This document shows positions 32,830-40,958 of a stretch of DNA of 64,000 nt, in pieces; within the stretch, counting starts at the first letter, position 1; each line of letters starts with the position of its first letter. Source of the DNA: Streptomyces sp. XY006 (GTDB lineage: Bacteria > Actinomycetota > Actinomycetes > Streptomycetales > Streptomycetaceae). A model generated the notes under the pieces. The model was not told the DNA's origin, ran no database searches, and saw only the letters and a program-made list of their open reading frames with translations. Made by a program: the position numbers and the translations under genes. The DNA is taken from contig NZ_NOKT01000006.1 in assembly GCF_002237655.1 (NCBI RefSeq), positions 62,001 to 126,000 of the forward strand. The letters run 5' to 3'.

Positions 32830-34078
32830 CCTCGCCCGGTGGGCGCGTCTGCGCGATGTGCTGATGCTGCAACGGCGTGAGACCAGGCTCCTGCTGGCGA
32901 GTGTGACCGCCGACTCCTTCGGCACCGGCATCTTCACGGCGACGTCCGTCCTGTTCTTCACCACCGTCCGCGGGTTCAGCGTCTCCGCCGTCGGCCTGGC
33001 GATCTCCGCGGGCAGTCTCTGCGCGTTCTTCCTGGGCCCCCGCATCGGCGCCCTCGCGGACCGGGTCGGGCCGCAGCGGGGCCTCATCGTGCTGTTCGGC
33101 ATACGGGCCGTGGGCTACGGCCTGTATCTGCTCGCCGAGCAGTACTGGCTGTTCGTGGTGCTCGCCTGCGTGGTGACCACGGCCGACCGGGCCAGCCCAG
33201 CCATCAACCAGGCATTGATGGGCCGGCTGTTCGAGGCCAAGGACCGGGCGACGATCCTGGGCACCGTGTTCTCGGCGCGCAACGGGGCGATCGTGCTCGG
33301 GTCGCTGGCCGCCACGCTGCCCGTCGTCACCGGCTCCAGCGCGCTGTACCTGGTGGGCATCGGGATCAACGCCGCGTCCTTCATCGTCGCCGCGCTCCTC
33401 GTGGCCCGGCTGGACGTCCCCGAGGCGGAGCCCGCGGCCGCCGGAGAGGACGACAAACGCCGCGGCGGGGCCTCCCCGTTGCGCGACCGCCGGTATCTGG
33501 CCATCACGGTCGTCAACGGCGTGGCGATGACGCACAACACGATCCTGTCCCTGGTGCTGCCCCTGTGGATCGTCCACGCCACCAGCTCGCCCAAGTGGAG
33601 CCTCACCGCGCTGCTCGCCCTCAACGGCGCGCTGGCCATGGCGGCCCAGGTACCGGTGAACCGGATGTTCGCCGACTTCTCCGCCGCCCTGCGCGCGTCG
33701 GCGCTGGGCGGTGTCGCCGTCTGCGCCGCGTGTCTCGCCTACGCCGGGGCCGGGGCGGTGGGCGACGCCTGGGTGGCGCTGGCGATCCTCGTGGTCGCCA
33801 TGCTCGCCCACACGGCCGGGGAGAGCCTGTTCATCGCGAGTACGCCGTTGTCCTTCGAGCTCGCCCCGAAGGAGTCGCTCGGACGGTACCTGTCCTTCTA
33901 CAACCTGGGCCGGGTGGGCCAGGACCTCGTCGGGCCGCTGCTGGTCGTGGGACCGCTCGTGCACCAGGGCACTCCCGTGTGGCTGCTGGTGGGTGTGGTC
34001 GTGCTGCTCGGCGGCCTCGTGCCCTGGGTCCTCCTCAAGGACGACGCGCTAGCCGTGAACGGGCGGTCGGCGCGGTGA
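32819..34078 (+). CDS. MFS transporter, probable product exporter
   Basis: A 419-residue protein with about 12 hydrophobic helices in two halves separated by a charged loop (EDDKRRGG, about residue 220). The major facilitator loop motif appears as GALADRVGPQRG near residue 80. It is the only transporter in the cluster and the most likely exporter of the peptide, and so a self-protection factor. The GTG at 32819 overlaps the monooxygenase stop by 11 bases and is preceded by GAGG nine bases upstream. The stop overlaps the next start (GTGA), so the transporter and the racemase-like protein are translationally coupled. Confidence 0.88.
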   Translation: MSTDLARWARLRDVLMLQRRETRLLLASVTADSFGTGIFTATSVLFFTTVRGFSVSAVGLAISAGSLCAFFLGPRIGALADRVGPQRGLIVLFGIRAVGYGLYLLAEQYWLFVVLACVVTTADRASPAINQALMGRLFEAKDRATILGTVFSARNGAIVLGSLAATLPVVTGSSALYLVGIGINAASFIVAALLVARLDVPEAEPAAAGEDDKRRGGASPLRDRRYLAITVVNGVAMTHNTILSLVLPLWIVHATSSPKWSLTALLALNGALAMAAQVPVNRMFADFSAALRASALGGVAVCAACLAYAGAGAVGDAWVALAILVVAMLAHTAGESLFIASTPLSFELAPKESLGRYLSFYNLGRVGQDLVGPLLVVGPLVHQGTPVWLLVGVVVLLGGLVPWVLLKDDALAVNGRSAR

Positions 34079-34854
34079 GCGCGGTCACCTCCGGGTACCG
34101 GACCGCGACGCCGGCACCCGATCCGGCGGCCCCCGGCATCGTCGGTGTGCTCGGCGGCATGGGGCCGGCCGCCACGGCCGACTTCTTCGCGAAGCTCGTG
34201 CGGGAGACGCCCGCCGTCAGCGACCAGGAACATCTGCGGACGCTGGTGTGGTCCGACGCCTCGGTGCCGGACCGCACCGACGCCATCCTGTCGGCCGGGC
34301 CCAGCCCGCTCCCCCGCCTGCTCGAAGGGGTGCATCTGCTCCAGTCGGCGGGGGCCGCGCTCATCGCCATGCCCTGCAGCACCGCGCACGCCTTCCTCGC
34401 GGACCTGCGGCAGGCCTCGGCGGTCCCCATCCTCAGCATGATCGACGCCAGTGTGCGGAGGCTGCGCACGGCCGCGCCGTCGGTCTCCCGGGTGGGGCTC
34501 CTGGCCACCACCGGCACGCTGGTGACGGGCCTTTACCAGGAGGGTCTGCGCGAGCAGGGCATCGATGCGGTCGTCCCGCCGCCGCTGCTGCAGCAGCGGT
34601 CCGTCATGCGGGCCGTGCGGCTGATCAAGGCCGGCCAGCTGGAGGTCGCCGCGCAGGCACTGGCCCCGGCGGTCAGAAGCGTCGCCGGAGCGGGAGCGGG
34701 CATGATCGTCGCAGCATGCACCGAACTCCCCCTGGTGCTCGGTCACCAGGCCGAGAACCTCCCCGTCTTCGACACCACCACGGCACTGGCCCAGGACGCC
34801 GTGGCGCTCGCCCGGCGTCTGACGCGCCCCGACCCCACGAAGGAACGACCATGA
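34075..34854 (+). CDS. Aspartate/glutamate racemase family protein
   Basis: A 259-residue member of the PLP-independent Asp/Glu racemase superfamily, YgeA/aspartate racemase branch. The opening GVLGGMGPAATADFFAKLV (about residue 25) is typical. Both catalytic cysteines are seen: AMPCSTAHAF (about residue 99) and AACTELPLVLG (about residue 213). It should interconvert L- and D-aspartate, glutamate or a close analogue by proton exchange. Since the NRPS has no epimerisation domain, it is the only visible source of a D-residue. It could also supply the aminomutase or ATP-grasp substrate. Both its start and stop overlap neighbours (GTGA and ATGA). Confidence 0.9.
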   Translation: MSAVTSGYRTATPAPDPAAPGIVGVLGGMGPAATADFFAKLVRETPAVSDQEHLRTLVWSDASVPDRTDAILSAGPSPLPRLLEGVHLLQSAGAALIAMPCSTAHAFLADLRQASAVPILSMIDASVRRLRTAAPSVSRVGLLATTGTLVTGLYQEGLREQGIDAVVPPPLLQQRSVMRAVRLIKAGQLEVAAQALAPAVRSVAGAGAGMIVAACTELPLVLGHQAENLPVFDTTTALAQDAVALARRLTRPDPTKERP

Positions 34855-36143
34855 ACCCGCGTGTCTGTCTCGTCTCGCCCAAACCGCCGATGCTCGAGCG
34901 GGCCAGGCGGCTGAAGCTGGACGTGGTCTGCGTGTACACCCCCGAGGAGTTCCGCAAGCTCCCCGCCGACGCCGTGCAGGACGAGGTGTGCCTGGTGCTC
35001 CGGCACCAGTCCGACCCGCGGGAACTGGTGGACTCCGTGCGCGCGTTGCACGACCGTACGCCGTTCACGGCCGTGCTGACCGTTCAGGAGGAGGGCGTCA
35101 TCACCGCCGCCCTGCTCAACGACGCGCTCGGCCTGGACGGGGTCTCCTCCGAGACGGTGGCGCTGCTGACGGACAAGTGGCGCATGCGCCGGCACACCGC
35201 GGAGCGCGGCGTCGGCGCCGTGCGGGCGGCTGTCGCGTCGAGCCTGGCCGAGATCAGGGAGTTCGGTGCGGCCCATGGCTACCCGTTGATCGCCAAGCCG
35301 CTGGGCGGCTCCGCCAGCATCGGCATCCACAAGATCGACAGCGCCGAGGCGGCGGAGGCCGCGTACGCCACGCTGAGTGGGCTCGACCTGAAGCAGTTCC
35401 TGCTGGAGGAGTACCTCGAGGGCCCGGAGATCAGCGTGGACGCGCTCTCCTTCGACGGCCGTCATGTGCCGATCGCCATCGCGGACAAGATCACCGGGAC
35501 GGGGTTCGTCGAGTTCGGACACGCCATTCCCGCCCAGCTGGACCCCTCCCTGGAGGAGGAGGTGTGCCGCACGGTGTCCGACTTCCTGGACGCGGTCGGT
35601 CTCCGCAACGGGCTGTCGCACACCGAGCTGAAACTCACGCCGGCCGGGCCGCGGGTGGTCGAGAGCCACAACCGGCGCGGGGGCGACCGGATCAACACGA
35701 TGACGCACGCCGTCCACGGCATCGACCTGGAGGAGGCCGGCCTGGCCTGGGCGACGGGTCTGCTCCAGCCGCTCACGGAGCGTCCCGCGGCGAACGGCGG
35801 TGCGGCGGTCGTCTTCTTCGAGGCCGAGCCCGGCCGCCTGGTCGCCATCGAGGGCGCCGAAGAGGCACGCGCCCACGCCGGTGTCGTCGAATTCCACCTC
35901 AACTTCAAGGTGGGCCAGCTCATCCCCCGGGTCCGCTGGTCCCTGGACCGGGCCGGGTACGTGGTGGTGACGGCGGAGACGGCCCAGGCAGCGCGGGAAC
36001 TGGCGCAGTCGCTGGCCTCCCAGGTGCGGTTCGTGACGGAGCCGGACCCGGCGGCGGAGGAGGACGACGAACAGGGCCTGCGCCGTTACCGCGACCTGGT
36101 TACGGAACTCAATCAGGTGCCGCATGTTGGTGCCCTCAGGTAG
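34851..36143 (+). CDS. ATP-grasp carboxylate-amine ligase
   Basis: The 430-residue enzyme has a short Rossmann-like N-terminus, then an ATP-grasp fold: P-loop-like region YPLIAKPLGGSASIG (about residue 143), hinge FLLEEYLEGPEISVDAL (about residue 183), and the Mg-binding end RVVESHNRRGGDRI (about residue 268). About 110 C-terminal residues are typical of amino-acid ligases of the carnosine-synthase/BacD group. It forms an amide by phosphorylating a carboxylate and attacking it with an amine. In this cluster it could join an extra amino acid to the NRPS product, or make a dipeptide building block. GAAGGAACG precedes the ATG. It is the last gene of the operon. Confidence 0.9.
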   Translation: MNPRVCLVSPKPPMLERARRLKLDVVCVYTPEEFRKLPADAVQDEVCLVLRHQSDPRELVDSVRALHDRTPFTAVLTVQEEGVITAALLNDALGLDGVSSETVALLTDKWRMRRHTAERGVGAVRAAVASSLAEIREFGAAHGYPLIAKPLGGSASIGIHKIDSAEAAEAAYATLSGLDLKQFLLEEYLEGPEISVDALSFDGRHVPIAIADKITGTGFVEFGHAIPAQLDPSLEEEVCRTVSDFLDAVGLRNGLSHTELKLTPAGPRVVESHNRRGGDRINTMTHAVHGIDLEEAGLAWATGLLQPLTERPAANGGAAVVFFEAEPGRLVAIEGAEEARAHAGVVEFHLNFKVGQLIPRVRWSLDRAGYVVVTAETAQAARELAQSLASQVRFVTEPDPAAEEDDEQGLRRYRDLVTELNQVPHVGALR

Positions 36144-36159
36144 GGAGACGGCTGCCGAA

Positions 36160-36198
36160 CCGGGCAGGGCATGTCCCTCTTAGGGGTTGCCCGCCCGG
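36160..36198 (+). terminator. Terminator after the rightward biosynthetic operon
   Basis: CCGGGCAGGGCA pairs with TGCCCGCCCGG with one bulged base, enclosing an inner TCCC/GGGG pairing. It starts 17 bases after the ATP-grasp stop and marks the right border of the cluster. Confidence 0.6.
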
Positions 36199-36395
36199 CT
36201 CGCTCTCGTGTCGGCAGCGCACACGGCCATGACACGCGTGGCGCGCGGACTCGCCGCCTCGAAGCCCGGTCTGCGGCACGACGTTGTGTCTTGCAACAGC
36301 TGGTCGGTCTCTGAGCGCGAGCCCTGGCCCGAGTCGGCGGATGAGAGGTGAACCGCCCGCGACGTCCCCGGAGGCCCTCGCTAGGCTCCAGCACC

Positions 36396-36914
36396 ATGAC
36401 CAGCGATCTCGGCTTCACCTGCTCGTGCTGCGGGGCCTACCACCCTGAACTGCCGATGAACTTCACGGCCGAGGCTCCGGCCGTCTGGGATCCGGCCTTC
36501 GCCGACGCCGATGACTGCCTGCTGTCCCCCGACCAGTGCGTGATCCGAGGACAGTACTACTTCATCAAGGGCATGATCGAGATACCGGTCATCGGCAGTG
36601 ACGAGGTCTTCTCCTGGGGCGTCTGGGTCTCGCTCAGCCGCGAGAACTTCTCCAGGGCTGCGGACCTCTGGGACACTCCCGGCCGCGAGGCTGAGAAGCC
36701 GTACTTCGGCTGGCTCACCACCGACCTGCCGATCTACCCGACCACCCTCAACCTCAAGACGCACGTGCACACCCGTCCGATCGGCGAGCGCCCCCTCATC
36801 GAACTCGAGCCCACCGACCATCCCCTCGCCCTCGAACAACGAACGGGAATCACCCCGGACCGCGTGCGAGAAATCGCAGCCGCAGTGCTCCACCCCGACA
36901 CGGGTGACGAGTGA
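36396..36914 (+). CDS. DUF2199 domain protein
   Basis: A 172-residue cytoplasmic protein matching the DUF2199 family. It begins with a zinc-ribbon-like FTCSCCGAYH, followed by the family-typical LSPDQCVIRGQYYFIKGMIEIPV and FSWGVWVSLS segments (about residues 45-85), and ends with the LALEQRTGIT motif near residue 148. Members are common in bacteria, have no established biochemical role, and are often found as single genes. The ATG at 36396 has no clear Shine-Dalgarno sequence. It shows no link to the cluster on its left, from which a hairpin separates it. Confidence 0.85.
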   Translation: MTSDLGFTCSCCGAYHPELPMNFTAEAPAVWDPAFADADDCLLSPDQCVIRGQYYFIKGMIEIPVIGSDEVFSWGVWVSLSRENFSRAADLWDTPGREAEKPYFGWLTTDLPIYPTTLNLKTHVHTRPIGERPLIELEPTDHPLALEQRTGITPDRVREIAAAVLHPDTGDE

Positions 36915-37461
36915 TGACAGCCGATGCGACAAGCGGGCTCCCCAGTCTTGTCGTCTCCGTCCTCGGATCAGAGGCGTGTTGAGCAGCCTGCGAGTTCATT
37001 GAGTTCGGCGGAGCTCGCAAGCCTGTCCATGCCAGCCGTCCAGCGCATCCTCGTCTTAGACAGCCGCAAGGGCCGAGCAGCCCCCACCGAACCGAAACCT
37101 GCGACGCCTGACCGTCGGCGTTTCGGCCAATGCACAAGCGGACGTGCGCTCTTGCTCGGCAAGGGTCGGTGCACCGCGCACCTAGGAAAGACCGCTCAAC
37201 TCCAAGGTGCGGTCTCTGTCCGAAAGCGCAGGTGTTCGAAACCGGTGCGGCGTCGTTGAGCACGGCAGCACCACACCAACACGTGCGCCAGGGGGAACTC
37301 ATTGACGTCCGTTGAACCAGCCAGCGGTGCGGCGGCAGCCCTTCGACATCGTGGGGATCCGCAGCGCCAGCCGTCCCGTGACGGCGGCATGACCCACCAG
37401 CGCGACCGCCACAGTCCTGGCTCGCAGCATCGCTCAGTACGTCGAAGGCGAGACAACGCTC
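36915..37461. other. 547-base stretch without a convincing gene
   Basis: Several short open frames exist on both strands, but none has a family resemblance, a good ribosome binding site or consistent third-position G/C preference. Base composition is slightly lower in G+C than in the flanks. The end of this stretch should hold the promoter of the NUDIX gene. No repeat or transposon end was seen. Confidence 0.6.
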
Positions 37462-38409
37462 ATGCCCCCCAGCTCTCATCCACAGCTGGACGGACGGCCG
37501 GAACCCGTGAACGCCTCCGCGATCATCCACGACGGCCAGGGCCGCTACTTGCTTCACCTGCGGGACGCCAATAAGCCGTGGATCTGGGAGCCAGGATGCT
37601 GGTCGCTGCTCGGTGGCGGCAGGGAGCCACAGGATCGCACTCTCCTCGACACGGTCCGCCGGGAGCTGCGCGAGGAGGCCGGCCTCGTCATTGCCGGCCT
37701 GGAGCCGTACGCGGTCGAGAGCGTCATCGGCCACGACGGAACCCATGTGCCGATCCAGATCTTCACCGGCCGCTGGAACGGCGACCCGAACCGGCTGCCG
37801 CTCACGGAGGGCGTGATGCTCGCCTGGGTGCGGCCCGAGAAGTTCCCCTACATGACGATGCTGCCGTCGACCAGGACCCTGCTGGAGCGGCACGCCGCCG
37901 AGTACCCCGCACCGGCCCATGGCCCGGGGGCAGGCGGTGAGACCGCGTCGGCCGAAGGACCGTACGGGACTGTATTGAATGTGGTCGGCGTCCACCTCTA
38001 TCTGGAGCGTGACGGACAAGTTCTCCTGGGTCTGCGGCACCCTGACTCGGCGTATGCCGGCGGGTGTTGGCATGTGCTCACTGGCCATTGCGAGGCGGAA
38101 GCCGCGGTGGCATGCCTCGTCCGGGAGGCGTACGAGGAAGCCGGCCTGGTGATCGACCCGGCCGACGTCGACCTGGTCCACGTCGTGCACATGCGCGAGC
38201 GGCCCGCGGACCCGCCCCGCATCCAGCTCTTCTTCCGGGCCCACCGCTGGCAGGGAACACCTCAGCTGCGGGAGCCGAACAAGTGCGTGGCCTGGCGGTG
38301 GTGGAGCGTCGAGGCGCTCCCCGAGCCGATCGTCGCCTACGCCCGCACCGCAGTCGAAGGCATCCAGACCGGCCGCCGCCTCTACACCGAACTGGGATGG
38401 CAGCGCTGA
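37462..38409 (+). CDS. Tandem NUDIX hydrolase domain protein
   Basis: The 315-residue protein holds two NUDIX domains. Domain 1 (about residues 15-150) has the box ending RRELREEAGL near residue 76, with the upstream Glu of the consensus apparently replaced. Domain 2 (about 170-310) has GHCEAE...REAYEEAGL near residue 220, one residue short of the consensus spacing. NUDIX enzymes hydrolyse nucleoside diphosphates linked to another group. At least one box here is imperfect, so one domain may only bind. The next gene, 54 bases on, also contains a NUDIX domain, which suggests a shared substrate. The ATG at 37462 or the GTG at 37507 could start translation. Confidence 0.85.
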   Translation: MPPSSHPQLDGRPEPVNASAIIHDGQGRYLLHLRDANKPWIWEPGCWSLLGGGREPQDRTLLDTVRRELREEAGLVIAGLEPYAVESVIGHDGTHVPIQIFTGRWNGDPNRLPLTEGVMLAWVRPEKFPYMTMLPSTRTLLERHAAEYPAPAHGPGAGGETASAEGPYGTVLNVVGVHLYLERDGQVLLGLRHPDSAYAGGCWHVLTGHCEAEAAVACLVREAYEEAGLVIDPADVDLVHVVHMRERPADPPRIQLFFRAHRWQGTPQLREPNKCVAWRWWSVEALPEPIVAYARTAVEGIQTGRRLYTELGWQR

Positions 38410-38462
38410 CCGGCTTCGGCTCCGTGGGCGCGGCGCCCACCCATCGCACAAGGAGCAGCACT

Positions 38463-40820
38463 TTGACGTACAGCGCCCGCGAAGAGTGGGAGAGGCACTT
38501 CAGCGACGGCAGGGGGTTTCGAAAGGTCGGTGAGCGTGAGCGGGAACTTCTCGCGGAGCACACTCCGGCCCCGGACGGGGGCGGCCGCGCGCTCGACGTG
38601 GGATGCGGCACCGGCGAGCTGGCCGCCTACCTTGCCTTCCTCGGCTATGCCGTGGACGCCGTCGACTTCGCCGGCAGCGCACTCGTCCGGGCCCGCACCG
38701 AGCACGCCGACGTCGAGGACGTGCGCTGGCTGCTGCTGGACATCGAACGCGACGACCTGGCGCCGCTGCACGGGAAGGAGTACGACCTGGTCGTGATGCG
38801 GCTGATGTACCCGTTCCTGGCAAACAGGGGGCGCGTTCTACACGCTCTGGGTGAGCGGTTGCGGGACGGCGGCGCTCTGGTCGTCATCACTCCGGGGGCG
38901 GAAACCACGCCCGAGGAGCGGCGCGGCATCGCCTTGGACGAGGACGAGATCGCGCTCGTCGGCGCCGGTTGGGAGGCAGTGGAGCGGCTGGACGCCGACG
39001 GTCTGGCCTTCCTGGTCCTGCGCGGCCCCTGCCACACCGGCAGCCGGGCCGTCGAGATGAGGCCGGCCACCTCCCATGCCCTGACCGGCGCCCTCGCTGT
39101 CGTCACCGACGACGCCGGCCGGGTCCTGCTCGGCCGGTCCCACCGCGGCATGCTCGAACTTCCCGGTGGCAGGACCCGCGGCCCGGAAGGCTTCGCCGTT
39201 GCGGCGGTCCGCGAGCTTGCCGAGGAGACCACCCTGGTCGCCGATCCGGCGGACGCTCACGTGGTGACGATGCTGGTCGACGACAGTCACGGCATCCCGC
39301 GGCTCACGGCCGTCGTCCGCATCACCGCTTGGTCCGGAACACTGACCAAGCCGAAAGAGGGCCATTTCGACCGCTGGGAGTTCGTCGACCTGCACGCGCT
39401 CTCCTGTGCCGGAGACGTGTTCGTCCCGGCCGCCCAGGCGCTGGACGCCGTGTGGCCCGGCGTCATCCCGGACCTGCCGCCCGTGATCTCCTACCCGCTC
39501 GCCGTCGATCCGCCGGCCGTGCCGGGCGAGCCGGCCGAGGCCGTCCGGATGCGCCAGGCGATGGCCCAGACGGTCATCGATGGCGGCTGGGCCCCGTCCG
39601 AGTCCGTCCGCGACGCGTTGCGGAGCGTGCCCCGGCACCGTTTCGCCCCGGAAGTGAATCTCACGACCGCGTACGACGGCGGCGACCGGGCCGTCATCAC
39701 CCGCCGCGACGAGACCGGGACGACCATCAGCTCGGTGTCCGCGGCCTGGCTCCAAGCCGACATGATCGAGAGCCTGCGTCTTCGGCCGGGCGCGATGGTG
39801 TTCGAGGCGGGGTCCGGTGGCTACAACGCCGAGCTGATCGCTCACGTTGCCGGCCCTGGGGGGCGGGTGGTGACCGTCGACATCGATCCGTGGGTCGTGC
39901 GCCGCACCCGTGCCTTCACCACGGAGGCCGGCAGCGGACGCGTCACCGTCGTCGAATCCGACGCCTCCCTCGGCGCCCCCGCCCACCTCGTGCCCCGCGG
40001 CGGCTTCGACGGCAGCGTGATCACCTACAACTGCTGGGACATCGCCCCGGCCTGGCGCGAGCAGTTGGCCGAAGGCGGGCGCCTCGTCCTGCCGCTGGAA
40101 ATGGGCGGCTACACCCGGGCGATCGAATTCGAGCGGCGCGGGGAGGTTCTGCATGCCCGCCACTTCACGTACTGCGGCTTCGTCCGCGACCAAGGACAGC
40201 AGGCACGCGCCGTCCCGGTCGTCCCTCTGCTCGACGGAGGGCTGACACTTCGCTTCGACGATGGCGCCGCCACCGGCACGGAGGACTTGGAGGAGGCTCT
40301 GCACGGGCCGCGGCACGAAGTCGCCACCGGCGTCACCATGGGGCCCAAGACCTATTTCGGCTCTCTTCAGCTGTATGCGGCCACCACCCTGCCCACCTTC
40401 TGCCGCCTGCAGGCCCATCAGGACACGGGGGTCACCGCCATCACCAAGGACCGTGACGCACCAGCCATCCTCGGCACCGCCTCGCTCGCCTACCTGACCC
40501 ATGCCCAGACCCGGCACGGAGAGCGCCCGGAGGACAAGGAGTGGGAGTGGGTGGTCCACGCGTTCGGTGAGCAGGGCCCGCAGCTCGCGGAGCAGTTCGC
40601 GGCCACGGTCCGGGCCTGGGACCGCCATATCCGCGCCGACGACAACAGCGAGCACGCCGACCCCGTCCTGACCGTCCACCCTGCAGCCACCCCCGACCAT
40701 CTGCTGCCCGCCGGCGACGTCTTGGACAAGGAGCACTCCCGGCTGGTGTTCCGCTGGCCGGGCCGAGACGGACACCTCTCGGCCCCTGCCCCGCGCGGCG
40801 ACACCGAGTGCGTGAGTTGA
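38463..40820 (+). CDS. Three-domain fusion: methyltransferase - NUDIX - FxLD-type PCMT-like methyltransferase
   Basis: The 785-residue protein joins three enzymes. Residues 1-190 are a class I SAM methyltransferase (LDVGCGTGELAAYL near residue 42). Residues about 200-330 are a NUDIX domain with a near-complete box, GRTRGPE...RELAEETTL (Gly of the last motif is Thr). Residues about 360-785 resemble the protein-L-isoaspartate-type methyltransferase used in FxLD-type lanthipeptide systems (RSVPRHRFAPEV, then MVFEAGSGGYNAELIAHV near residue 440, then ITYNCWDIAPAW). I choose the TTG at 38463, seven bases after AAGGAG. No lanthionine synthetase or FxLD precursor is visible nearby, so the target is unknown. 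Confidence 0.85.
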   Translation: MTYSAREEWERHFSDGRGFRKVGERERELLAEHTPAPDGGGRALDVGCGTGELAAYLAFLGYAVDAVDFAGSALVRARTEHADVEDVRWLLLDIERDDLAPLHGKEYDLVVMRLMYPFLANRGRVLHALGERLRDGGALVVITPGAETTPEERRGIALDEDEIALVGAGWEAVERLDADGLAFLVLRGPCHTGSRAVEMRPATSHALTGALAVVTDDAGRVLLGRSHRGMLELPGGRTRGPEGFAVAAVRELAEETTLVADPADAHVVTMLVDDSHGIPRLTAVVRITAWSGTLTKPKEGHFDRWEFVDLHALSCAGDVFVPAAQALDAVWPGVIPDLPPVISYPLAVDPPAVPGEPAEAVRMRQAMAQTVIDGGWAPSESVRDALRSVPRHRFAPEVNLTTAYDGGDRAVITRRDETGTTISSVSAAWLQADMIESLRLRPGAMVFEAGSGGYNAELIAHVAGPGGRVVTVDIDPWVVRRTRAFTTEAGSGRVTVVESDASLGAPAHLVPRGGFDGSVITYNCWDIAPAWREQLAEGGRLVLPLEMGGYTRAIEFERRGEVLHARHFTYCGFVRDQGQQARAVPVVPLLDGGLTLRFDDGAATGTEDLEEALHGPRHEVATGVTMGPKTYFGSLQLYAATTLPTFCRLQAHQDTGVTAITKDRDAPAILGTASLAYLTHAQTRHGERPEDKEWEWVVHAFGEQGPQLAEQFAATVRAWDRHIRADDNSEHADPVLTVHPAATPDHLLPAGDVLDKEHSRLVFRWPGRDGHLSAPAPRGDTECVS

Positions 40821-40958
40821 TTCGCGGTCGGCTCCATTGGGCCCGGCGAAGATGCCGGCCCTCCTGCCAAGGAGCTGCCGGACACCGACTCCCGATACGA
40901 GGTCCGGGACGCCGGAGGCATGTGTCCGGACCCCGTACCGGGTGCTTCTCGCGGGTGC

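Larger units (their letters stand above)
14323..36143. other. Nonribosomal peptide biosynthetic gene cluster (two divergent operons)
   Basis: Eleven genes are packed with overlapping starts and stops. Leftward from 27522: A-T-C NRPS, A-T-C-A-T-TE NRPS, radical SAM aminomutase, dioxygenase, carbamoyltransferase. Rightward from 27768: AsnB-like amidotransferase, SGNH-fold protein, flavin monooxygenase, MFS transporter, Asp/Glu racemase-like protein, ATP-grasp ligase. Flanking genes outside these limits have unrelated functions and are separated by hairpins. No regulator, MbtH-like protein, phosphopantetheinyl transferase or self-resistance enzyme is visible inside; the exporter is the only obvious protection. 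I do not recognise this gene set as a described cluster. Confidence 0.85.

Noticed and set aside
14323..36143. GE81112- or zwittermicin-type cluster
   Set aside because: A carbamoyltransferase and a Ser-specific A domain are shared ideas, but the aminomutase, ATP-grasp, SGNH and racemase genes and the three-module layout do not match what I know of those clusters.
36924..37259. 111-codon open frame after the DUF2199 gene
   Set aside because: No ribosome binding site, no family resemblance, and an irregular Ser/Arg-rich composition.
38463..40820. A lanthipeptide cluster around the FxLD-type methyltransferase
   Set aside because: No LanB/LanC-like enzyme, protease or precursor with an FxLD motif was found on either strand nearby.
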